A stretch of 7,374 nucleotides of DNA, taken from NCBI GenBank assembly GCA_030430345.1, contig JAUIFT010000111.1, positions 1-7,374 of the forward strand. Direction: 5' to 3'. This DNA comes from Calditrichia bacterium. GTDB lineage: Bacteria > Calditrichota > Calditrichia > RBG-13-44-9 > J042. Positions within the stretch are counted from its first letter, which is position 1. Each line of letters starts with the position of its first letter. The notes under the pieces are model-generated. The model saw only the letters and a list, made by a program, of their open reading frames with translations, had not been told where the DNA came from and ran no database searches. This document shows, piece after piece, positions 1-5,997 of the stretch. The position numbers were made by a program, and so were the translations under genes.

Positions 1-501
1 GGTTTCTTCCCGGTGTTTACGGAAAGCATCGCGCATTTTCCGGCGGTCGCCATCCATATTATAGCGCAGCTCTTCCATCTCTTCGCGGGAAGTCGCCATA
101 ATATCAGCAACCTGTCCGGCCTGCGCATCGTCCAGACCAACATAGTCGACCAGGCTGCGGGTGCGGGGATCCAGCGATTGCCGGAACGCTAACATATCAT
201 CAAATAGCACTTTTTGGTCTTCGTTTAATAAAACGGCAATCTGTTTGTTCTTCAGATCCTCTCTTTTCTGATTGGCTTCCTGCATGGCCTCGCGGTTACC
301 CTTGTTTGCTTTCCGGTCCTCCATGGCCTGCTTTTCGCTCTCCTGAAGAATTTGCTCGACTTGACTCATCTGCGTTTCATTCAAGGCCAGTTTTTCACTC
401 AAGCGTTCCAACTCCCGGGCTGCCCGGTCTCTTTCTGCTGCCAGCAGCGGGCTGATAGCAAATAAGGTCAGTAAAATGATCATCAATTTTTTCAAGTGCA
501 T
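1..501 (-). CDS. Spy/CpxP-like (LTXXQ-type) exported protein, C-terminus cut by window edge
   Basis: The frame is open from the ATG at 501 to the window edge, giving 167 residues with no stop. Residues 1-22 form a signal peptide: Lys-Lys near the start, a hydrophobic core at about 6-20, then an Ala-Ala cleavage region. The mature part is highly charged and helical. It contains three spaced motifs of the Leu-x-x-x-Gln kind: LNETQ at 40-44, LNEDQ at 92-96 and LDDAQ at 123-127. Spy/CpxP-family periplasmic proteins carry such LTxxQ motifs; known members act as chaperones or envelope-stress modulators. A strong AGAGGAG sequence lies 6 bases before the ATG, which fixes the start. The gene points away from the tRNA pair and has its own candidate promoter. 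The family call rests on motif and architecture, not on overall similarity, so a generic helical periplasmic protein remains possible. Confidence 0.72.
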   Translation of the reverse strand, partial: MHLKKLMIILLTLFAISPLLAAERDRAARELERLSEKLALNETQMSQVEQILQESEKQAMEDRKANKGNREAMQEANQKREDLKNKQIAVLLNEDQKVLFDDMLAFRQSLDPRTRSLVDYVGLDDAQAGQVADIMATSREEMEELRYNMDGDRRKMRDAFRKHREET

Positions 502-551
502 TGTAGTCTCCTCTGGTAACTTTTATTTACTTTCCTGGTTAGACGCCCGGA

Positions 552-579
552 ATTTTATTTTCTTGCAAAGTAATTTCAA
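552..579 (-). promoter_or_regulatory. Candidate sigma-70-type promoter of the Spy-like gene
   Basis: On the minus strand TTGAAA (579-574) is followed after 16 bases by TAAAAT (557-552); each box differs by one base from the consensus. Transcription would start near 545, leaving a leader of about 44 bases that contains the AGAGGAG ribosome binding site. The region around it is AT-rich. This is a pattern match only; if the organism uses a diverged housekeeping sigma factor the boxes may mean little. Confidence 0.4.
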
Positions 580-690
580 AAATTTAAAATCGTTTTTCGT
601 GAAAATGGTAACAAAGTGATTGCCGGACTTGTGTATATTGCTTGCAGTTCAAGGATGAACGTTATTTTGAAGGGACTCAAAAATGCGGTA

Positions 691-765
691 GGGGCTGTAG
701 CTTAGCCGGGAAAGCGTCGCGCTGCTTGCAGAGCGAAGACAGAGGTTCGAATCCTTTCGGCTCCA
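691..765 (+). tRNA. tRNA-Ala-like gene, copy 1; non-standard anticodon arm, no encoded CCA
   Basis: Acceptor 691-697 pairs with 758-764, including G693-U762, the G3:U70 pair that marks tRNA-Ala for alanyl-tRNA synthetase. U8-A9 are at 698-699. The D arm is 700-703/712-715, with the GG of the D loop at 708-709. The T arm is 741-745/753-757 with loop TTCGAAT, and the discriminator is A765. The region between the D and T arms is two bases longer than in standard tRNA-Ala. Its best fold is 717-720/733-736 (TCGC/GCGA), a G-A mismatch (721/732), then CTG/CAG (722-724/729-731) capped by CTTG (725-728). If opened as a loop, U726 would act as U33 and TGC at 727-729 as the Ala anticodon, but the loop would be 10 bases with a mismatched closing pair. 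The 3' end reads ACTA, so CCA must be added enzymatically. It could be a true tRNA-Ala(UGC), a degenerate copy, or a charged tRNA-like RNA with another role. Confidence 0.75.
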
Positions 766-790
766 CTAAAAAATAATTTTGCAACAAGAC

Positions 791-868
791 GGGGCTGTAG
801 CTTAGTCGGGAAAGCATCGCGCTGCTTGCAGAGCGAAGACAGAGGTTCGAATCCTTTCGGCTCCACCA
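791..868 (+). tRNA. tRNA-Ala-like gene, copy 2; same arm, CCA encoded
   Basis: This copy starts exactly 100 bases after copy 1. The 75-base body differs at only two places: T806 for C706 in the D loop, and A816 for G716 at position 26. Both are unpaired sites, so every stem is preserved, including the G3:U70 acceptor pair and the long anticodon hairpin (817-836) with its CTTG cap. Unlike copy 1 it ends in ACCA, so the CCA tail is encoded (866-868). It is followed by a strong terminator, so the two copies are probably made as one precursor. As in copy 1, TGC at 827-829 is the anticodon an automatic tool would pick, but it lies inside a stem in the most stable fold. Confidence 0.77.
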
Positions 869-893
869 ATCTCCTCTCAATAAAATGATTATT

Positions 894-928
894 ACAGGTG
901 TTTGATGTTTTCAAACACCTGTTTTTTT
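894..928 (+). terminator. Strong intrinsic terminator after the tRNA-like pair
   Basis: ACAGGTGTTTGA (894-905) and TCAAACACCTGT (911-922) form a perfect 12-bp stem around a 5-base loop. A run of seven T follows at 922-928. The orientation suits plus-strand transcripts ending after the second tRNA-like gene. The same hairpin lies just past the stop codon of the convergent methyltransferase gene, but on that strand no solid T run follows, so termination there would be weaker. Confidence 0.85.
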
Positions 929-935
929 GTACCGC

Positions 936-1598
936 TTATCGTTTTCTCGCCAGGGTTAAACCATCAGCAATCGGCACCATGCTGATATCCACGCGATCAT
1001 CTTCGTGCAATTTCCGGTTAAGGCGCCGAATCGCCTCCGTATCATCGTCGGTAATTGAAGTATCTACGATTTTCCCATCCCAAAGCACATTGTCAATGGC
1101 GATAAGTCCGCCGGAGCGCAGCAGGCGTAATGTATATTCATAATATCCATCGTAATTTGTTTTATCCGCATCGATGAAGGCAAAATCGAAACTATTCTCC
1201 TGACCATCGCTAATTAACTGCTTGAGTGTTTCCAGCGCCGGGGCAAGGCGCAGGTCAATTTTGCCGGCAACACCGGCTGCGGCCCAATAGCGGCGGGCAA
1301 TCGCCGTAAATTCTTCGCTGACGTCGCAGGCAATAATTTCACCGTCATCCGGTAAAGCATTAGCGACAGCAAGGGCGCTGTAGCCGGTAAAAACACCGAC
1401 TTCCAGGGTTCTTTTTGCGCCAATCAGTTTGACGAGCATTGCCATAAATTGCCCTTGTTCCGGGGAGATTTGCATGTTTGCATCGGCGCGCGTGGCGGTT
1501 TCCCGGCGCAGGTCCGCCATGATCTCGCTTTCCCGCAGAGAAACATTAAGCAAATATTCATAAACAGTATCAGTGAGATTGAGCGTTTGGTTGGACAT
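936..1598 (-). CDS. SAM-dependent O-methyltransferase, class I, caffeoyl-CoA OMT-like family
   Basis: The product is 220 residues, the usual length for small bacterial catechol/caffeoyl-CoA-type O-methyltransferases (Methyltransf_3 family). Visible motifs are the SAM-binding LEVGVFTGYSAL at 65-76, the acidic CDVSEEF segment at 91-97, FIDADKTNYDGYYEY at 141-155 and IAIDNVLWDGK at 166-176. The C-terminal strand reads ISMVPIADGLTLARKR. Asp143, Asp169 and Asn170 match the divalent-metal ligands of this family, so a metal-dependent methyl transfer to a hydroxyl of a small, probably catechol-like acceptor is expected in the cytoplasm. The true acceptor cannot be read from the sequence. I chose the ATG at 1598 because AGAGG lies 6 bases upstream and the family-like N-terminus begins there. 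The frame runs further back to 1661, but that part overlaps the repeat element and has no family likeness. It converges on the tRNA terminator and appears to be a single-gene unit. Confidence 0.92.
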   Translation of the reverse strand: MSNQTLNLTDTVYEYLLNVSLRESEIMADLRRETATRADANMQISPEQGQFMAMLVKLIGAKRTLEVGVFTGYSALAVANALPDDGEIIACDVSEEFTAIARRYWAAAGVAGKIDLRLAPALETLKQLISDGQENSFDFAFIDADKTNYDGYYEYTLRLLRSGGLIAIDNVLWDGKIVDTSITDDDTEAIRRLNRKLHEDDRVDISMVPIADGLTLARKR

Positions 1599-1637
1599 TA
1601 AAAACCTCTTAGTTTTTCTGAAGTTACGTAAGGAATT

Positions 1638-1729
1638 AGCCACGGATGGACACGAATTCACACGGATGCTAAAATATTTACATATAAATATGAACGGGTA
1701 TCCGTATCAATCTGTGTAAATCAGTGGCT
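1638..1729. repeat. 92-bp palindromic intergenic element made of 10-bp units
   Basis: The left arm 1638-1669 and right arm 1698-1729 are 32 bases each and imperfect reverse complements. Each arm is itself three 10-base units after AG: CCACGGATGG, ACACGAATTC and ACACGGATGC on the left; CCACTGATTT, ACACAGATTG and ATACGGATAC when the right arm is read on the other strand. Between the arms a perfect AT-rich inner hairpin, ATATTTA/TAAATAT with loop CATA, completes a long cruciform. Elements of this ACACGGATT type occur between genes in various bacteria, from memory and not checked. It has no coding capacity and no transposase. It lies just upstream of the methyltransferase start on one side and of the deaminase on the other. 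Confidence 0.65.
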
Positions 1730-1911
1730 CTTAATATAGTGAATTCATTTGATTAGTTTACAGGAGAAATTTTTCGGCGCCGGATAGAAAACGCGTTGCC
1801 AGTTTCATGATGAGAAATGTATTTCCTGGAAATCAGAAGCGAAGAAAAAGCCTTGATAAGTTCGTGCGGAAATTCTATGTTTGATCTCTTCATAAATAGA
1901 GCGGGGTAAAA
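1730..1911. other. Spacer between repeat element and deaminase gene
   Basis: About 180 bases with no gene I can support. A 25-codon reading frame at 1807-1884 lacks a ribosome binding site. TAATAT at 1732-1737 resembles a -10 box, but no convincing -35 box sits upstream of it. The stretch presumably holds the promoter and leader of the deaminase operon. Confidence 0.4.
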
Positions 1912-2961
1912 ATGTCTCTGGAAAAATTTATTCGGGAGATGCCGAAGGTGGAATTGCATGTCCATCTGGAAGGTGCGATTCAACGAGAAACTTTGCTGGC
2001 GCTGGCGAAACGGAATAATGTGCCTTTACCAGCCAGCGACCCGGAAGAGTTGCGGCAGTGGTATCAATTTACCGATTTCCCGCATTTCGTTGAAATTTAT
2101 CTGACCCTTTCCCAATGCATTCGCAATGCCGATGATATCGAGTTGATTGCCCGGGAATTCCTGCGCGGTCAGGCGGCGCAGAATATCCTTTACAGTGAAG
2201 TTACCTATACTGCTTACACACATTATCAGAACTATCAGATACCCTTCGAGGAACAGCTGGCAGCATTAAACCGGGCGATTCGCTGGGCGGAAAAAACGCT
2301 CGGTGTCAGCATGCGAATGGTGATTGACATCGCCCGTCAGGTAACGCCGGAAGAAGGGATGATCACCGCCGAATGGGCGATAAAAGGAATGGATGATGGC
2401 GTGGTCGCCCTGGGACTGGGCGGGCCGGAAGTGGGCAATCCCCCGGAAAAATTTCAGACCGCTTTCGAGCGTGCATGGGCGGCGGGCTTGCCAGCGGTCC
2501 CCCATGCCGGGGAAACTGTTGGTCCGGAGAGCATTTGGGGCGCCCTGAAGCATTTAAATGCGCAACGTATTGGCCATGGCGTTCGTTGCGTTGAGGATGC
2601 GCAGCTAATGGCGGTTTTGCGGGATGAGCAAATTCCCCTGGAGGTGTGCCCGACCAGCAATCTTTGCCTGAAGGTCTATCCGGATATGCCCAGCCACCCA
2701 CTGCCGAAGATGCTGGCGGAAGGGCTGAATGTCTCCCTTAATTCCGACGACCCGCCGATGTTTAATACAACCCTTACCGATGAATATCTGCGTACTGCAA
2801 CAACTTTCGACTTCGACATTTTAATGCTGGAAAAGCTGGTGTTTAACGCCGTCGATGCGGTTCTTTTACCCACTGCCGGGAAGCGCGCGCTCTCGAAAAA
2901 GATGGCTGGTTTGTTTGCAGAATTGAAGCAGAATTACCCGGATACCAACGCCGGATTTTAA
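1912..2961 (+). CDS. Adenosine deaminase family protein (adenosine or aminodeoxyfutalosine deaminase)
   Basis: The product is a full-length 349-residue member of the adenosine/AMP deaminase family, a zinc-dependent TIM-barrel amidohydrolase. The motifs appear in family order: PKVELHVHLEGA at 11-22 (zinc ligands His16 and His18), LGLGGPEVGNPPEKF at 167-181, PHAGET at 197-202 (zinc ligand His198, catalytic Glu201), RIGHGVR at 219-225 (catalytic His222), CPTSN at 246-250 and LNSDDPPMF at 276-284 (zinc ligand Asp279). All catalytic residues are present, so it should be active, replacing an amino group on a purine ring with an oxo group. Adenosine to inosine is the default reading. Related bacterial proteins with an NSDDPPMF-type end motif include enzymes acting on 6-aminodeoxyfutalosine in the menaquinone pathway, so the substrate is open. 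The ATG at 1912 follows GCGGGG with a short A-rich spacer. The deacetylase gene follows in the same direction after 43 bases. Confidence 0.92.
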   Translation: MSLEKFIREMPKVELHVHLEGAIQRETLLALAKRNNVPLPASDPEELRQWYQFTDFPHFVEIYLTLSQCIRNADDIELIAREFLRGQAAQNILYSEVTYTAYTHYQNYQIPFEEQLAALNRAIRWAEKTLGVSMRMVIDIARQVTPEEGMITAEWAIKGMDDGVVALGLGGPEVGNPPEKFQTAFERAWAAGLPAVPHAGETVGPESIWGALKHLNAQRIGHGVRCVEDAQLMAVLRDEQIPLEVCPTSNLCLKVYPDMPSHPLPKMLAEGLNVSLNSDDPPMFNTTLTDEYLRTATTFDFDILMLEKLVFNAVDAVLLPTAGKRALSKKMAGLFAELKQNYPDTNAGF

Positions 2962-3004
2962 TTTAACAACAATAAATTATCGACGAAAAATTTGGAGATA
3001 TTCG

Positions 3005-3928
3005 ATGAATGTTTACTGGAAACATTGGTTTTTAATCCTGATTTTTGCATTTACGATGATCGGCGCAGCGCAGGAAAACATCCGGCAAATTGCCATCACT
3101 ATTGATGATTTGCCGCTGGTGCGCGGCCGGACAGCAGAACGAATGCAGCGAATCACTAGAGGCCTTCTTGATAATCTCCAGCAGCACAAAGCGCCGGCGA
3201 TCGGTTTTGTGAATGAACGGAAGCTGGGGGAGCCGGATGCATTGCCGGAGCGCGTCGCATTGCTCCAACAGTGGCTCGATGCGGGGATGGACCTCGGTAA
3301 CCATACCTATTCTCATCCTTCCCTTTACCGCACCCCGCTGGAAGATTACCAGGAGGAGGTGCTCCGCGGGGAAAAAGAAACGAAGAAACTCCTGGAGGCC
3401 GCCGGAAAAGAAATGCGCTATTTTCGCCATCCATACCTCAATACCGGGCCGGAGCTGGCGGTAAAAAATGCTTTCGAAGTATTCCTGAAAGAACACAACT
3501 ATGTGGTGGCGCCGGTGACGATTGATAATGAAGAATGGATTTATGCCCAGGCTTACGACAAAGCCAGCGATAAAGCAGAACGGCAAAAAATCGGTGAAGA
3601 TTATCTGCGATACATGGCGGAAGTGTTTGATTTTTACGAAGAATTGTCGCGGAACTTATTGGGCTATGAACCAGCGCAAATACTGTTGATTCATGCCAAT
3701 GCGCTCAATGCGGATTACCTGGGGAAATTATGCGAAATGATGGTAGAACGCGGCTACCAGTTTGTTTCTATTGATGCCGCTCTGCAGGATAAAGCGTACC
3801 AACAGGCAGATAACTATGTCGGTCGCAGCGGTATTTCCTGGCTGCAGCGCTGGCGCATTACCCGCGGGGAAGCATTCCTGCCGGAACCAACTTCCCCGGA
3901 TTGGCTGAAAGCGCTGGCGCGGTCTTAA
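3005..3928 (+). CDS. Secreted polysaccharide deacetylase family protein (NodB/CE4)
   Basis: The product is 307 residues with a signal peptide at 1-22 (hydrophobic core 8-20, Gly-Ala-Ala cleavage region). The CE4 fold motifs follow: ITIDDLP at 31-37 (Asp34 or Asp35 as base and metal contact), GNHTYSHPSL at 98-107 (metal ligands His100 and His104), FRHPYLNTG at 140-148 and LLIHAN at 227-232 (catalytic His230). CE4 enzymes remove N- or O-acetyl groups from polysaccharides such as peptidoglycan, chitin-like or exopolysaccharide chains; this one would act outside the cytoplasmic membrane. Motif 1 reads TIDDLP instead of the classical TFDDGP, and the domain contains a helical insert at about 178-225, so its substrate may not be a standard one. 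GGAG 8-11 bases before the ATG supports the start. It lies 43 bases after the deaminase gene, so co-transcription is likely, but the two activities have no obvious link. Confidence 0.88.
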   Translation: MNVYWKHWFLILIFAFTMIGAAQENIRQIAITIDDLPLVRGRTAERMQRITRGLLDNLQQHKAPAIGFVNERKLGEPDALPERVALLQQWLDAGMDLGNHTYSHPSLYRTPLEDYQEEVLRGEKETKKLLEAAGKEMRYFRHPYLNTGPELAVKNAFEVFLKEHNYVVAPVTIDNEEWIYAQAYDKASDKAERQKIGEDYLRYMAEVFDFYEELSRNLLGYEPAQILLIHANALNADYLGKLCEMMVERGYQFVSIDAALQDKAYQQADNYVGRSGISWLQRWRITRGEAFLPEPTSPDWLKALARS

Positions 3929-3945
3929 TAATATCAAATCTGCAA

Positions 3946-5322
3946 TTAAGTATTATCAGAACCGCCGCTTTTGCTGCTGTCGTTTCCGGATGATTTGCCA
4001 CCCTGCCGGGAACCGCCGCCGGATGGGCGTTTGCGCGGTGGCCGTTTCCGCCGCTGCCGGGAAGATGACTGGGGCTTTTCCGAACGATTCCCCTCAGATT
4101 TTGATGTGGCGCTCGCATTGGCGGCATCTCCCGACCCGCTGCTATCCGAAGATTGGTTTTTCCGGTTACTGCGATTCTTCGAATGCCCGCCGTAGCGTTT
4201 TCCGCGGGAACGGCTCCGGGAGTGCGCTGCTTCCGCCCGCCGCCGCCGTTTTAAGCCAGGCTGATAATATTCCAAGTAGATTTCCAGGGTGGTTACCAGA
4301 AAGATCATTATTACCGGGCCGTAAATAATGCCCAGGAAACCAAACATCCCCAGACCGCCAAAAGCACTTAGCAGCACCAGCGCAGAATTTAACTCGGTCT
4401 CTTTCGGTACCAGATATGGACGGAGCAAATTATCAATATTGCCGACGATGACCATACTGCCGGCAATTAAAAAGATGCCCTGCCAAATTTTCCCCAACAA
4501 AAGTAAAACTAAACCAGCGGGAATAGAAAGAAGCTGCGCTCCCATTGGAAGTATGGATAGAAAAATCGCCAGGATGGTAAAAAAGAGTACATAATCGATG
4601 CCGGCAATCCAAAACAGGAGGCCTGTCACCAAGCCCTGAATGAAGGCGATGATAAAAACCCCGCGGGACATCGATTTGGTCATTGCCGTCATGCGGTCGA
4701 TGTAAATCTGGTCAAGTTGATCATCCAACGGGCTGAGGTCTTTCAATAGCTGGATAAAGCGATGATATTGCGGTAGCAATACGATAATAATGGTCAGGAA
4801 AATAATGAACTTTGCCACCCATTCCACCGAAGAGCTGCCGATCGATAATACCTTGTTGCCAAGGAAAGTCGCAACCGGCTCGATGGTGTTGCGAACGGTT
4901 TCAATGACTTTCTCTTCGGTTAAGCGATAATTTTCAGAAAAGGGAATACGGGCAAGAATTTGGTTGACTTCATCGACGACGATGGTGAGAGAATCCCGCT
5001 CGAAAGAGACATCTTGCCGGGAGACCAGGGTGGATATTTCCCCCTGAAATTCCAGGGCTTGATTAACAGTGATATTAATAATCAGAAATACCGGAATGAG
5101 CAAAGTCAGGAAGATGGTTACCAGCGTCACCGCCGTTGCGATTGAGCGCCGGCATCCGAACCAGCGAAAATAGCGGTCGTAGACCGGGCGAAACATCAGT
5201 ACTACCACAAATGAAAAAGCGATGGTGGCGATATACTCCTCCAGTAAAAAATAGGAGATAAACAAGGCCACGGCCAAAAGTATATAGAAAAAAGTTTTTC
5301 CCTCTTCGGTATTGATTTTCAT
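3946..5322 (-). CDS. AI-2E family transporter/permease with long basic disordered tail
   Basis: The product has 458 residues. Residues 1-357 match the AI-2E family (formerly UPF0118): paired hydrophobic segments at about 10-45 and 62-84, a soluble stretch at 88-165, a membrane segment at 168-185, and a cluster at about 220-345. GNIDNLLRPYLV at 294-305 and IIYGPVIMIF at 332-341 fit the conserved C-terminal core. Family members are inner-membrane permeases; some export autoinducer-2 and others work in Na+/H+ exchange, so the substrate here is unknown. From 358 onward the protein is unusual: about 100 residues of Arg, Lys, Ser, Gly and Asn with an RRRR cluster, RSRSR, and RRKRPPRKRP near 424-433, surely disordered and probably cytoplasmic. 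AGGAG lies 5 bases before the ATG. The gene follows the phosphatase C-terminal region by 48 bases, and it converges on the deacetylase gene, leaving only 17 bases and no clear terminator. Confidence 0.9.
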   Translation of the reverse strand: MKINTEEGKTFFYILLAVALFISYFLLEEYIATIAFSFVVVLMFRPVYDRYFRWFGCRRSIATAVTLVTIFLTLLIPVFLIINITVNQALEFQGEISTLVSRQDVSFERDSLTIVVDEVNQILARIPFSENYRLTEEKVIETVRNTIEPVATFLGNKVLSIGSSSVEWVAKFIIFLTIIIVLLPQYHRFIQLLKDLSPLDDQLDQIYIDRMTAMTKSMSRGVFIIAFIQGLVTGLLFWIAGIDYVLFFTILAIFLSILPMGAQLLSIPAGLVLLLLGKIWQGIFLIAGSMVIVGNIDNLLRPYLVPKETELNSALVLLSAFGGLGMFGFLGIIYGPVIMIFLVTTLEIYLEYYQPGLKRRRRAEAAHSRSRSRGKRYGGHSKNRSNRKNQSSDSSGSGDAANASATSKSEGNRSEKPQSSSRQRRKRPPRKRPSGGGSRQGGKSSGNDSSKSGGSDNT

Positions 5323-5370
5323 TATTACTCCTCGAAAAAGTTAAAGGGCTGTTCGGGGTGAATGGTAAGA

Positions 5371-5997
5371 TTAACGGCCACTGGCAATCAGTCCGCTAAG
5401 CCGGATAGCGACTCGGCCGTTATTGGGCGGGGGTGTTGTGTTGTTCAGATCCGGTAAATCCGGTGAGGATTGCGGTTGAAACAGCTGGAGCTTCTCGCTT
5501 AACTCTCCGAGTATCTCCAGTGCGAGATTGGCATTCTCGAAACCTTTCCGCACAATCATCGGATCCTGCCTTTCACCAATTTTATCCAGGGCGTTCTGGT
5601 GAATTTCGGTTGACCAGCGTAGGGGGCTCTGGAAAATTTCCTGATTTCCGGTTTCAGCGCTGCCGTTATTCTGGTAAGATTCCAGGCGGGATGTTGTTGC
5701 GGTATGAATCTGCCAGAAAACCGTATTAACGATACGATTGACTTCCTGGGCAAGGTCCTCAAAGGGAAGCGCATTGATGAAAGCGAGCTGTTCCGGGGTC
5801 ATCAATTCAACTTCGCTGTGGATTTCGTGGGCTTTTTTTTTAAGCGCCTGAACTTCCCGTAACCAGATGCTGCGAATATTATTTCGTAAAAAAGTTTGAT
5901 CGTTATTTCTCAGGGCGATGAGCACTTCCAACTGTTGCTTCCATTGTAAAAAAGCAGCATTTGCAGAGTCGATGAGTGCATCTGCCTGATCATAGTC
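5371..5997 (-). CDS. C-terminal extension of the PP2C protein, separated by a frameshift
   Basis: This is the 208-residue continuation of the upstream phosphatase in the other frame, read from just after the A10 run. It has no convincing start of its own: the first possible start is a TTG at 5931 without a ribosome binding site, and the frame is open back to the A run. If one A is dropped, the phosphatase joins it seamlessly as ALKKK-DYDQADALIDSANAAF, giving one protein of 590 residues. The region is helical and rich in Gln, Glu and Leu, with TPR-like spacing around the junction, then a Pro/Asn-rich linker (PDLNNTTPPPNNGR) near the end. I do not recognise a named domain. It follows the single membrane segment of the phosphatase, so it should face the outside of the cytoplasmic membrane and may serve as a sensor or interaction part. 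The permease gene follows after 48 bases. Confidence 0.6.
   Translation of the reverse strand, partial: DYDQADALIDSANAAFLQWKQQLEVLIALRNNDQTFLRNNIRSIWLREVQALKKKAHEIHSEVELMTPEQLAFINALPFEDLAQEVNRIVNTVFWQIHTATTSRLESYQNNGSAETGNQEIFQSPLRWSTEIHQNALDKIGERQDPMIVRKGFENANLALEILGELSEKLQLFQPQSSPDLPDLNNTTPPPNNGRVAIRLSGLIASGR

Noticed and set aside
620..667. Possible promoter for the tRNA-like pair (TTGCTT at 638-643 with TTATTT at 662-667, or TATATT at 634-639)
   Set aside because: Neither combination has both good boxes and good spacing, so I do not call it, although a promoter must lie in this region if the pair is expressed.
677..914. Two minus-strand reading frames over the tRNA-like pair, with peptides such as VEPKGFEPLSS
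   Set aside because: They are the antisense reading of the tRNA-like genes. Peptides of the GFEPLSS/GFEPLTS kind are typical spurious products of tRNA antisense strands, and the repeated peptide simply follows the 100-bp duplication.
898..1143. Plus-strand 81-residue frame
   Set aside because: It starts inside the terminator hairpin and runs antisense to the well-supported O-methyltransferase.
1599..1661. N-terminal extension of the O-methyltransferase to an ATG at 1661
   Set aside because: The extra 21 residues are encoded partly by the palindromic repeat and lack a ribosome binding site; AGAGG sits directly before the ATG at 1598.
1807..1884. Plus-strand 25-codon frame upstream of the deaminase
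   Set aside because: It has no ribosome binding site and no recognisable pattern; a leader peptide cannot be excluded but is not supported.
1753..1983. Minus-strand 76-residue frame
   Set aside because: It overlaps the deaminase start antisense, has no family likeness and is rich in His and Phe in the manner of shadow frames.
2266..2701. Overlapping minus-strand frames inside the deaminase
   Set aside because: They are shadows of a G/C-rich third-position coding region; the plus-strand frame has complete family motifs.
3032..3586. Minus-strand 184-residue frame
   Set aside because: It is antisense to the CE4 deacetylase, whose motifs and signal peptide are clear.
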